Position numbers and translations under genes: made by a program. From contig NZ_OY776147.1 of NCBI RefSeq assembly GCF_963675305.1, positions 1,984,001 through 2,048,000 on the forward strand: 64,000 bases of DNA. Reading direction: 5' to 3'. Shown in pieces: positions 8,698 through 16,266 of this stretch. Within the stretch, counting starts at the first letter, position 1. Each line of letters begins with the position of its first letter. The notes beneath the pieces were generated by a model. The model was not told where the DNA came from. It saw nothing but the letters and a program-made list of their open reading frames with translations, and ran no database searches. Origin of the DNA: an uncultured Hyphomonas sp. (GTDB taxonomy: Bacteria > Pseudomonadota > Alphaproteobacteria > Caulobacterales > Hyphomonadaceae).

Positions 8698-8718
8698 TGA
8701 TCGGCGTGTTCGAGGACG
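8698..8718 (+). pseudogene. Remnant of an xthA 3' end
   Basis: Bases 8698-8717 repeat the end of xthA (19 of 20 identical) and would read IGVFED in the same phase, then continue without a stop. The upstream part of xthA is absent, so this is a detached tail and not a gene copy. Confidence 0.6.
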
Positions 8719-8750
8719 AGTTCACAGAACCGGAAGTCGCGCCAACGCCC
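8719..8750 (-). pseudogene. Remnant of the 3' end of the vWA-like gene
   Basis: Aligned with 8907-8938, the end of the vWA-like gene; 25 of 32 bases match. Read on the minus strand it gives GVGATSGSVN against DAGATYGSVN of the intact protein. It abuts the xthA tail remnant, so the two remnants together look like an old junction of the two convergent genes. Confidence 0.55.
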
Positions 8751-8753
8751 CAT

Positions 8754-8790
8754 GGTGGGTATCGCTCCGCTCAACCCACCCTACCTTGCT
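8754..8790 (+). repeat. Dispersed repeat, family 2
   Basis: GGTGGGTATCGCTCCGCTCA followed by ACCCACCCTAC and CTTGCT. The outer parts GGTGGGT and ACCCACC are self-complementary, so a single unit can form a hairpin. Related copies lie at 7980, 8608 (inverted), 19318 (inverted) and 19376. Confidence 0.75.
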
Positions 8791-8817
8791 GAGCCCTGCG
8801 TTCCCTCCGCAGTCATC

Positions 8818-8880
8818 CTTCGACTTCGCTCAGGATGAGTCCGCACTTTGTGAGCGCTCTTGGCTCGAGCGAAGTCGAAG
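8818..8880. repeat. 14-bp inverted repeat, family 3
   Basis: CTTCGACTTCGCTC (8818-8831) and GAGCGAAGTCGAAG (8867-8880) are exact reverse complements 35 bases apart. It lies between the ends of the remnant region and the vWA-like gene and could end transcription from either side. Confidence 0.7.
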
Positions 8881-8904
8881 CACGCGCGCGGCTTGCTTCC
8901 TTAA

Positions 8905-9681
8905 CTAGTTCACAGAGCCATACGTCGCGCCGGCGTCCTGGAAGTAGGCGCGCCAGAAGCCTTTGACGTCTGCGACCGGCAGATCATAAATCTGGCGGGG
9001 CACGACACGGGCGACAACGTCGACGCCTTCCAGCTTGGGCGTCGTCTTGGCCAGCTCCGATTCCAGATAGGCGTCATAGTCGGCGCCCATCTTGTAGAAG
9101 GAGAAGCCGCCGGAATGCTGCATCAGGTCTGACACCAGAACGACGCGGCGCCCGGCCTGTTGCGGCTGGAAGTCCGCCCGGTCGGAGATCGAATAGATCG
9201 CCTCGCTGAGCGGAGAGCTTGGCTGCTCCTTGTCCATCAGCGCTTCTTCCACCGTGCCGACCAGCGGCTGGTAGAATTTTGTCTGCCAGGCCTGTTCGAT
9301 CATCTTCGGGTTCTGCGTGATCGGGTTGGCGGCAGCCGCGCTGCCCGGCGAGCAGGACGTATACAGAACTTTCGGATTGTACGGGTCTGCCGCGTTCGGC
9401 ACCATGACACTCAGCTTGCCGTATTTCGGCAGGGCGCGGGCTTCGTCATTCACCAGCTCGCGCACCCAGTCCATGTCGTTCGGATTGAACGGGTCCGACT
9501 GGTCGATCAGGAGGATCGTGTGCGCCGGATCCTTGCGGTCCACCCGGCAGCTGTTCTCCGGCATGACCGCAGGCGGCTGGCTGAAGGCAACCAGCGCGAA
9601 GAGGCCGAACACGCCCGTCAGCATGGCGCCGATGGCGCCGCGCCAGAACCAGGGACCCCGAGTATGCCTGCGTCTTGCCAT
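8905..9681 (-). CDS. Membrane-anchored vWA-like hypothetical protein
   Basis: A 258-residue protein with a basic N-terminus and one membrane helix (about 14-33), so probably anchored with the bulk in the periplasm. After the helix, HTILLIDQSDPFNPND (54-69) resembles the first metal-binding motif of von Willebrand A domains (DxSxS), but the last Ser is Pro. A later VVLVSDLMQHSGG fits the second vWA Asp. The fold is an inference from these two motifs. It follows the large membrane protein gene by 14 bp on the same strand and probably works with it. The last 30 bases have a diverged copy at 8719-8750. Confidence 0.7.
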   Translation of the reverse strand: MARRRHTRGPWFWRGAIGAMLTGVFGLFALVAFSQPPAVMPENSCRVDRKDPAHTILLIDQSDPFNPNDMDWVRELVNDEARALPKYGKLSVMVPNAADPYNPKVLYTSCSPGSAAAANPITQNPKMIEQAWQTKFYQPLVGTVEEALMDKEQPSSPLSEAIYSISDRADFQPQQAGRRVVLVSDLMQHSGGFSFYKMGADYDAYLESELAKTTPKLEGVDVVARVVPRQIYDLPVADVKGFWRAYFQDAGATYGSVN

Positions 9682-9695
9682 GTCCTGTTTTCTCC

Positions 9696-11294
9696 TCAGG
9701 CGCGGCGAGCCTGGTCAACGGGGACATGCGTGTCGCCCTTCGACTGCTTCGCTTCGCGGACCTTGCCGATTTCTTCGACAACTTTCTTCTCGATGGAGGA
9801 CAGCCCCTGCTGGACGTGCTGGATATGCTGCTCCAGCCATTCACGGCAGATGTTCAGGGCCGTGATGTTATTGTCGATCGTCTTCATGGCCGCCTGCGCC
9901 TGCTCGCGCTCCTTGGCCAGTTCATAGGACGGCAGCTGCGGCGTGACGATCTCGTCGAAATAGGCCGGGCAAGCTGCCTGATCGCCGAGGCGGTCGCGGT
10001 TGGCATTGCGGGCGCGGCGGTGTGCCTGGCGGTAGGCCACTTTCAGGCTGCGTTCCTGGTCTGCCGCCCGCGAGGCAATCGCGATGGCGAAGTCACGCCG
10101 GGCATCGAGCAGGTTCATCGCCTTTTCGATCTCACGCTTGGCAGCCACATGGCGGGACTGTTGCGTCTCGAACCACTGGCGGCAGCTGGTGAAGTAATCC
10201 GACAGGTCATCCCGCACGGCATTGCGCACAGCCTGGCGGCGCTCATAGGCCTTGCGTTCCTTGCGCCACACGCGGCCATAGCCGGGATAGCGGTCAGAAA
10301 TGCGGTCATACCCCTCATAGATGGCCAGGCCGAAAACCGTCAGCCCCATGAACAACAGGCCGAGCGCGATGAAGCTGTCGAGGCCGAAGATGTTCGGGAA
10401 CATCGACACAAACACTTCAGACGGCGAGATTGAGAACAGGGAGAAGGTTCCGAGCCCCGCCTCTGCGTCTGTGCTGTGCAGGCCCGTTTCCACCGCATCG
10501 CGGAAGTGGGCAACAAAGAAGTTCAGCAGGATGCCCGAAGCGATACAGACCGTCGCGACCGTTCCGCCGATCACCTTCTTGATAATGCTGGGGCTGTTGA
10601 GCGCATAACGCAGGCCGAAGAAGCCGGCGACCACGCCGAGGCAGACATTCACGGCGCTCACACCGAAAGCGATCATCATGCCGCCGATCAGGCCATTCGC
10701 CTGCGCGTCCTTGAACAGCAGCGCATTGAAGCCGCCTTCGAGGATCATGATGAAGACGAGAATCGCAATCGCCTGCTCGACATTCTTCTTGATGTCCGGC
10801 GTGCGGTCTCCGATCCGGTCGCCATGGCGGGCGCGGAACTGCTGCAGCTCGATGATCGCTGCGGAGTGGGTTTCCTTGGCATCCGCCGTATCGTCGGTCT
10901 CATAGTGACGATACTCGTTCTCTTCCGACTTGATCGCTTCGCGCAGCTGGTCGGGGTGAATGTCGATCGGCGTATAATCAGCAATATAGTTGCGGACGCT
11001 GGCCGAGGCGGTGGACATCCAGGTGCCGAGGCCGCGGCGCACTTCTTCCGCGCGCTCGGCGATCATCTGTTCGCGCTCGCTCCACTGGTCCTGTGTGATG
11101 GCCTCCGACACCGGCAGGCCATCCTGGGCATCGGCCTTCGCATCCTTGCGGGTCATCTGGCGGCTGATTCCCAGCTCGCCCTTGGCTCTTTTGCCTTTCA
11201 GGCCGTGGTCGGCCAGGTCATTGGGAAGCTCAAGCGGCTTCACCTTGGTCTGACAACCGACATCTGCGCCCCAGCGCACAGTGTTCTTCGCCAT
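9696..11294 (-). CDS. Four-helix membrane protein with coiled-coil ends, unknown
   Basis: A 532-residue protein without a family I can name. It has a charged cytoplasmic N-terminal region (1-170), four hydrophobic segments at about 174-194, 201-229, 240-263 and 305-326, and a long charged C-terminal region (330-532) with strong heptad character near the end (EREQAQAAMKTIDNNITALN; QQGLSSIEKKVVEEIGKV). The topology suggests both ends on the same side, with the coiled coil in the cytoplasm. It is the first gene of a two-gene unit with the vWA-like protein. A membrane complex coupling a periplasmic sensor to a cytoplasmic coiled coil is one reading, but function is unknown. Confidence 0.75.
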   Translation of the reverse strand: MAKNTVRWGADVGCQTKVKPLELPNDLADHGLKGKRAKGELGISRQMTRKDAKADAQDGLPVSEAITQDQWSEREQMIAERAEEVRRGLGTWMSTASASVRNYIADYTPIDIHPDQLREAIKSEENEYRHYETDDTADAKETHSAAIIELQQFRARHGDRIGDRTPDIKKNVEQAIAILVFIMILEGGFNALLFKDAQANGLIGGMMIAFGVSAVNVCLGVVAGFFGLRYALNSPSIIKKVIGGTVATVCIASGILLNFFVAHFRDAVETGLHSTDAEAGLGTFSLFSISPSEVFVSMFPNIFGLDSFIALGLLFMGLTVFGLAIYEGYDRISDRYPGYGRVWRKERKAYERRQAVRNAVRDDLSDYFTSCRQWFETQQSRHVAAKREIEKAMNLLDARRDFAIAIASRAADQERSLKVAYRQAHRRARNANRDRLGDQAACPAYFDEIVTPQLPSYELAKEREQAQAAMKTIDNNITALNICREWLEQHIQHVQQGLSSIEKKVVEEIGKVREAKQSKGDTHVPVDQARRA

Positions 11295-11404
11295 AACGCA
11301 TCCTCATTAACAATACGGGCAGGAATATTAACTGTCCGCAGAATGCGCAGGCTTGGTTACCAAGTACCTAAAGCCGCCGTGTTATGTGCAATTCGTAATG
11401 TTGA

Positions 11405-12310
11405 TCAGAGCGCGTCGGTCAGCGCGGTGAAGAACTCGTCTGTCGACTGGTAGATGACCGACATATCGCCTGAAGACAGGTACGCCACCGGCGGCAGGCC
11501 GAGTCTTTTAGCTTCATGCTCGATGCCGTCTTTCCAGCTGCCATTGGTTTCCGTGCCGGAGATCGTCATGGCCGGGACGTCGACGAAACAGCCATCTGAC
11601 AGAATCGGATCGTCATGCAGCGCGCCCGTCAGTTCGAATGTGAAGGTCGGCGCATCCAGCCGCTCCTGCAGCATCCCAATCGCTTCGCCCATCAGGTCCT
11701 TGTTGTTCCGGAGGAAAGCGATGTCGCCAATGCTTTTGCGCCAGAGATTCTCGAACACCCAAGTTTCCCCGAAAATCCCCCAGGAACTCCTGAAGGCCAT
11801 TAACGAGAGGCGCGCGCCGGCGGGATTCGTCACGGCCTGCTCAATGGCCTTGGCGATCCATTCCGGCTGCAGCTCGCCCAGCTGGTCATAGTTGAAGCCG
11901 CAATTGGCAAACACGGTGAAAGCGATCCGCGTTTCTCCCGACAGAGTGACCCGCGCACAGATACCGTTCGAAGATCCGGTGCCGGTGAGCACGACATCTT
12001 CCAGCTCCATCCGAGCGAGGAAATCCCTGACCAACTCACATTGGCCCGCCTTGTCGGTCAGAGACGGATTGCCGCCGAATCCCGGCCGCCGCACGGAAAT
12101 GACGCGGAAGCCCGCGGCCTGCGCCATCTGGCAGAAATGCACCGTCGGCCAGCAACTGACATCCAGCGACTGAAGGATCACAAGCGGTCGCAGCTCGGGA
12201 TCCCCCTCAATCATATATTCCAGTGAGGCCCACTTGCCATTGAAGCGATGCACCTCCCGGCCCAAAGGGTCGGTGGATATGGGCCAGGTTGGCTCGACCC
12301 GCTTATCCAT
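11405..12310 (-). CDS. Alpha/beta hydrolase fold protein, possibly lacking the catalytic His
   Basis: An alpha/beta hydrolase by the strand-nucleophile-helix pattern VVLTGTGSSNGICAR, where GSSNG matches GxSxG, and by the VRRPGFGGNPS loop typical of the fold. Near the C-terminus, where the catalytic GH is expected before the last helix, the protein reads SSGDMSVIYQSTDEFF, so Asp appears in place of His. I chose the ATG at 12310 (301 residues); a GTG at 12337 has AGGA only a few bases upstream and would add nine residues. Its 3' end is about 110 bp from the start of the membrane-protein gene, and the two upstream regions share an 11-base motif. Substrate unknown. Confidence 0.7.
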   Translation of the reverse strand: MDKRVEPTWPISTDPLGREVHRFNGKWASLEYMIEGDPELRPLVILQSLDVSCWPTVHFCQMAQAAGFRVISVRRPGFGGNPSLTDKAGQCELVRDFLARMELEDVVLTGTGSSNGICARVTLSGETRIAFTVFANCGFNYDQLGELQPEWIAKAIEQAVTNPAGARLSLMAFRSSWGIFGETWVFENLWRKSIGDIAFLRNNKDLMGEAIGMLQERLDAPTFTFELTGALHDDPILSDGCFVDVPAMTISGTETNGSWKDGIEHEAKRLGLPPVAYLSSGDMSVIYQSTDEFFTALTDAL

Positions 12311-12458
12311 TGCAAAAATTCGATCCAGCAAAACCACGTTCCTGTCTGCTGCAATTTCCAGAGTTCCAAATGGCTGAACCAGCCTGCCCCCCGAATCGAG
12401 GGAATATTAACCCGCGCGAGGGCAAAGACTGAAGGCCCTGAGGAAAAATTACCCTTTC

Positions 12459-14546
12459 TTACTTAGTCTCATCAGGCGCGCGGACGTCCGGCGCGTCCGT
12501 AAACGGCCGGATGCCGAAACGGGGATAGATCTCGCTTGGGAAGTAGACGGTGTCGCCCTTTGACACGAGTTTGATCGTCTTGATGGCTTTCAGATCCTCC
12601 ACCGGATTGCCCGGCATCAGGAGGAAGTCCGCCTTCTTGCCAGGTTCGATGGACCCGATCTCATCGCCCAGCCCCATATAGTCTGCCTCTTCCAGCGTGG
12701 CGCGGGCGAGAATCTCGGCCGGGGTGAAGCCGACATTCTGGTAGAGTTCCAGTTCGCGGTGGAGGGTCAGCGCGCCGCCGAGATCCGTGCCGAAGACGAT
12801 GAAGATGCCGCGATCCTTCATGCGCCGGATCGTGTCGGTGATCTGGTCGAAGGCGCCCTTATAGGCAGCGTCCTCTTCGGGGCTGCCGATGGCGGACCAG
12901 GCCGCCTTGGACTGGCGCTGGATGGCGACCGGCATGTGATCGACATAGTCGGCCATGCCTGCCTGCGTCTCGCCATTTCGCGACAGGAGCAGCGCCTCAT
13001 GGATGGCATAGGTCGGGTCGATGGCGACGCCCTTCTCGGCCATCAGGTCCAGCGTGTGCTGCACAGCCGGGCCATCGAGATCCAGCCCTGGCAGGCGTTG
13101 CAGGGCGGTCAGACGGAGCAGCGTGCGCGTGTCTTCGCCCTGCGCCAGAACCCAGCCCAGCATGACCTGGTTGATATGGGTCATCTCGTCATAGCCGGCC
13201 TCGATCATGTGGTCGGCATCGGTGAAGGCCGGGACGTGGCCGGTGACGCGCAGGCCGCGTTCCTTCGCCCGCTTCACAATGGCCGGCACCCAGGCCGGGT
13301 TCATCGAATTGTAGACCTTGATCTGGAAGAAATCGCCCTGATCGGCATACCAGTCGACCGCCGCGACGGCCTCTTCCTCGCTGTTCACGAGGATGCCGTT
13401 ATTGGAGCTGAACGGGCTTTTCCCCTCAATAAAGCCGGAGCGGACAATGCGCGGCCCGGCCAGCGTGCCGGCGTCGATCTTTGCGATCAGCTCGCTCAGC
13501 ACGGCATTGTCATTGCCCATGTCGCGGATCGTCGTCACACCGGCGGCGATGTTTTTCAGGGCCGCGTCCTGGCTGACATGACCGTGCATGTCGATCAGGC
13601 CCGGCACCAGCGTTCCGCCCTGCCCGTCGATCACATAGGCACCGGACGTATCCATGTCGTCTGCTGACACTGCCGTGATGACGCCGTCCTCCACCATGAC
13701 GGTGGATGGTTCTGTCAGGGCTTTGGCCTCTGCATCGAAGACCCGGACGTTCGTAATTGCCAGCGGCGCGTCGAATTTGTGGGCCGTTTCAGCCTGGATG
13801 GTTTCCAGCCGCTCGGTCGAAAGCCGTGCGGCGAGTTCTTTCAGCTGCGTGTCGGCGGCTTCATAGCCTTCCCGCACGATCACGAAGCGCGGTGAGATAT
13901 AGGCGAACAGGCTGCCGTCGGCTTCGGCGAGAAAATAAGTCGGGTCGACATCGTCGCCGACCAGCGCATAGGCCGTTGCCTCAACCGGGCCGCCGTCTCC
14001 GTCCACGGTCACGCTTTCCAGCGCGTCGAGCGACAGCTCACCCGCGGGCCAGGCGGGCAGCTTGTTGTCTGCATCGGCCAGCAGGGCCTTCGCATAGACC
14101 GCCAGCGCATAGGGCGTGCCGTTCTGCGGGATGTAGACGGTCGGCTCGCTGGCCTCCGCCGAGCCAGGGCCGGTCGTGTCGGTCCAGCTGGCCGTGCCGT
14201 CTTCCAGCGCGAAGGTCTCGTGGATCTCGTTGCCGAACGTCGTTGCGCCATCGACCGTCCAGCCGACCGGCAGGCCGTCCTCGCCCAGCACGATGGTCTC
14301 GGCCAGTGTCGGACCGCGGCCATTGTTGCGATATTCATAGTCCACCGTGACCGTGTCGCCTTCGGTGGTGGCGGTAAGTTCGCCGATCGTCTTGTCGAAC
14401 AGGCGGATCGCGAAAGTCTCGGTCTCCGGCGCCGGGGCTTCCGCCACCTCGGTAACGGGTTCCGCTTCCGGCACGTCAGCCTCGTGCGTGCAGGCCCCCA
14501 ACAGGAACAGCGCGCCCAGCGCCGTACAGCCAACCCGATCCAACAT
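12459..14546 (-). CDS. Amidohydrolase family lipoprotein
   Basis: A 695-residue exported metal-dependent hydrolase. The start at 14546 has AAGGAG at 7 bases; the ATG at 14552 is too close to it. The N-terminus is a lipoprotein signal with LLGAC as the lipobox. Residues of about 30-240 form an extra N-terminal beta-rich region (ETFAIRLFDKTIGEL). The C-terminal 430 residues are an imidazolonepropionase-like amidohydrolase: GLIDMHGH (metal-binding HxH), VTGHVPAF, DEMTHINQ, FGTDLGG and the closing GSIEPGKKADFLLMPGNP. It probably acts on small amide or peptide substrates at the cell envelope; the exact substrate cannot be read from the sequence. A shorter relative lacking the extra domain lies at 16267. 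Confidence 0.85.
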   Translation of the reverse strand: MLDRVGCTALGALFLLGACTHEADVPEAEPVTEVAEAPAPETETFAIRLFDKTIGELTATTEGDTVTVDYEYRNNGRGPTLAETIVLGEDGLPVGWTVDGATTFGNEIHETFALEDGTASWTDTTGPGSAEASEPTVYIPQNGTPYALAVYAKALLADADNKLPAWPAGELSLDALESVTVDGDGGPVEATAYALVGDDVDPTYFLAEADGSLFAYISPRFVIVREGYEAADTQLKELAARLSTERLETIQAETAHKFDAPLAITNVRVFDAEAKALTEPSTVMVEDGVITAVSADDMDTSGAYVIDGQGGTLVPGLIDMHGHVSQDAALKNIAAGVTTIRDMGNDNAVLSELIAKIDAGTLAGPRIVRSGFIEGKSPFSSNNGILVNSEEEAVAAVDWYADQGDFFQIKVYNSMNPAWVPAIVKRAKERGLRVTGHVPAFTDADHMIEAGYDEMTHINQVMLGWVLAQGEDTRTLLRLTALQRLPGLDLDGPAVQHTLDLMAEKGVAIDPTYAIHEALLLSRNGETQAGMADYVDHMPVAIQRQSKAAWSAIGSPEEDAAYKGAFDQITDTIRRMKDRGIFIVFGTDLGGALTLHRELELYQNVGFTPAEILARATLEEADYMGLGDEIGSIEPGKKADFLLMPGNPVEDLKAIKTIKLVSKGDTVYFPSEIYPRFGIRPFTDAPDVRAPDETK

Positions 14547-14720
14547 GCCCATGCTCCTTTACGCTCGCGCCGCTCCATCTGGAACGATTCTGAACAGCAT
14601 AGGTGGCACATCGCGCCGGAAGAGAAAAGTTAAGGTACAGGGCGGCACAGGGCCCCAGCACGTGCGACGCCCGTGAAGGCGCTTGGTGTGGGTTTGGTTT
14701 TTTGGGGGTCAGGTCCGGCT

Positions 14721-15098
14721 TCAGGTTTCCGGCAGGGGCAGAGTCAGGGGGCAGACCGGCGCTCTGCGGCGGGCGGCAGTCGCGTTGCGGCGTTCGCGAG
14801 GTTCGCGCAATTGCGCGGCATAGGCAGGCGACGCCGCCCGGCCATCGCAAGCTGCCGCGAGCCGGTCATTGAAATGCGCTCGCGGCTTTGACCACGCACG
14901 TTCGGCTTTCTGTCCGGGGATCCACTCGATCCGGACCAGATAGACGCGGAGGTTCGGCGTGAGGCTCCAGCGGTACACGACGCCACGCCCATAGGCGGCG
15001 CGGATCTGCGCGCGCAGCATGAGCACCTGGACCCAGATCAGGGGCCAGAGAAAGGTGAGCTGCGGCGGAAACCAGGCGGGTGGATGAAAGAGTGACAT
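14721..15098 (-). CDS. Small hypothetical protein with N-terminal hydrophobic segment
   Basis: A 125-residue protein starting at the ATG at 15098 (a GTG three codons upstream is also open). It opens with MSLFHPPAWFPPQLTFLW and a hydrophobic stretch (about 12-30), then YRWSLTPNLRVYLVRIEW and a basic, Arg/Ala-rich tail. A single membrane anchor is plausible. No clear ribosome binding site is visible, and the Arg-rich C-terminal part could be coincidental coding. Not recognised; probably real because the N-terminal half is well composed. Confidence 0.5.
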   Translation of the reverse strand: MSLFHPPAWFPPQLTFLWPLIWVQVLMLRAQIRAAYGRGVVYRWSLTPNLRVYLVRIEWIPGQKAERAWSKPRAHFNDRLAAACDGRAASPAYAAQLREPRERRNATAARRRAPVCPLTLPLPET

Positions 15099-15107
15099 GG
15101 CGTGCAC

Positions 15108-15334
15108 TATACGTCAGGCCACGGAGGTGTCGGATAAGTTTCTTTTTGGGGTAGCAGTTACTGCAGGATGAGGTGGTTCTTGTGGCGGATAAGTCCCGCC
15201 ACGTGTCATCCCGGAAAGCGCACAGCGCTTATCCGGGATGACAGTAACGCGCGTTCACATGACCGGAGGCGGATTACATCCGTCTACGTCATGACTTCAC
15301 ATGACCCAACATGATCATACCGGACTATAGATGA
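15108..15334. other. Intergenic region with a palindromic repeat and short tandem echoes
   Basis: It contains the family 1 palindrome (15204-15243), followed to 15334 by repeated short words: TTCACATGACC and TTCACATGACCC, and then CATACCGGACTA, CTATACCGGACCA and CGCCGGACCA in a row. No reading frame of substance. Confidence 0.5.
15204..15243. repeat. Palindromic repeat, family 1 (TGTCATCCCGGA type)
   Basis: Outer arms TGTCATCCCGGA (15204-15215) and TCCGGGATGACA (15232-15243) are exact reverse complements. Inside, AAGCGC and GCGCTT pair around an ACA loop with one unpaired A. The same design recurs at 7935-7969 with a different inner stem. Confidence 0.8.
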
Positions 15335-16156
15335 CTATACCGGACCACGCCGGACCAGAGTCAGCTTGCCGCCCGGATGAGCTGGCCAGCCGGCGGATTT
15401 CCGTGGGGCATAGTCGATGCCGGGAACGCTTTCGAAAAAGGGCGCGCCCGCTTCCGGCAGGACCAGCGCCGTCAGCTGCCCGCCATGCACGGCGGCAGTG
15501 TCGATGCCTGTGGCATGAGGGAAACAGGCCGGGCCGTCCAGCCAGGGCTGATGGCCGAAGATGACATGGCCGAACCGGCCGTCATAGATGTCTGCCCAGA
15601 ACGGGTCGCCCGGCTGGTTCGCCCCCAGCGCCAGGAACTCTCCAGTCTCCGCGGAAACGTAACGCGTGCGCAGGATCTTCCGGAAGGCCTTGGCCCGGCG
15701 GCCATGCCACTGGCTGGCTTCCTCCACCGTCTCCGGAAAACTGCGCTGCGTGCCCGAAATGCCGCCATGCACGACCAGCGCGCCCCATTCCGGCAGGTGA
15801 AGGAACGGGACGGCTGTGGCGAGGTAGGCGCGGTCATCTTCCGACAGCTCTGCATCCAGCGCGGGCAGCTCCGGCGCTTCGCGGGCCATGGTGCGCGCCA
15901 CTTTCGGGCGTTTCTGCGTGTTTACATGATACCGCCGGTGGCGGTCTTCATGATTACCTTCGACGAGCACCACTTCATACAGCGCGATCTCGCTCAGTTG
16001 GCGGACGAATTTCACCACGCCCGCGGGGGCTGGCCCCTTGTCGACCAGATCGCCGACAAAGACCAGCCGGTCACCGGCGCCAAGGCCGAGCTTCGCCACC
16101 AGCGCCTCAAGCGGCCCGAGGGCGCCGTGCACGTCTCCGATGATGGCGGTTGTCAT
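15335..16156 (-). CDS. Calcineurin-like metallophosphatase (Ser/Thr phosphatase type)
   Basis: A 273-residue cytoplasmic metallophosphoesterase. Metal-binding motifs appear in order: GDVHG (7-11), GDLVDKGP, EGNHEDRH, and later VVHGGIS and the GHQPWLDGP stretch with the last His. This resembles the PrpA/ApaH-like phosphatases. The start at 16156 (MTTAIIGDVHG) is preferred over 16192 because it places the first motif normally and has GGA ten bases upstream. It lies divergent to the amidohydrolase gene at 16267. Substrate (protein phosphate or dinucleoside polyphosphate) is undetermined. Confidence 0.85.
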   Translation of the reverse strand: MTTAIIGDVHGALGPLEALVAKLGLGAGDRLVFVGDLVDKGPAPAGVVKFVRQLSEIALYEVVLVEGNHEDRHRRYHVNTQKRPKVARTMAREAPELPALDAELSEDDRAYLATAVPFLHLPEWGALVVHGGISGTQRSFPETVEEASQWHGRRAKAFRKILRTRYVSAETGEFLALGANQPGDPFWADIYDGRFGHVIFGHQPWLDGPACFPHATGIDTAAVHGGQLTALVLPEAGAPFFESVPGIDYAPRKSAGWPAHPGGKLTLVRRGPV

Positions 16157-16266
16157 TAGCGCATTTCCATCCTGCGGCAGGGATAGCAGCACCGGCCACG
16201 CCCGTGAAGCGCGCCGGCCTTTCCTGCCGCATTGACGAATGCCCTTGCAGGTGGAACCTAGCGGAC

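Larger units (their letters stand above)
8460..8904. other. Gene-poor stretch made of repeats and gene-end copies
   Basis: No convincing gene. It holds an inverted family 2 repeat (8608-8640), a copy of the xthA 3' end (8698-8717), a copy of the 3' end of the vWA-like gene (8719-8750), a direct family 2 repeat (8754-8790) and a 14-bp inverted repeat (8818-8880). An 89-codon open frame on the minus strand (8456-8725) runs through these repeats and is discounted. Confidence 0.65.

Noticed and set aside
8456..8725. 89-codon minus-strand frame whose stop overlaps the orphan gene start (ATGA)
   Set aside because: Translational coupling looked tempting, but the frame runs through a family 2 repeat and the two gene-end remnants, so its sequence is explained by repeats.
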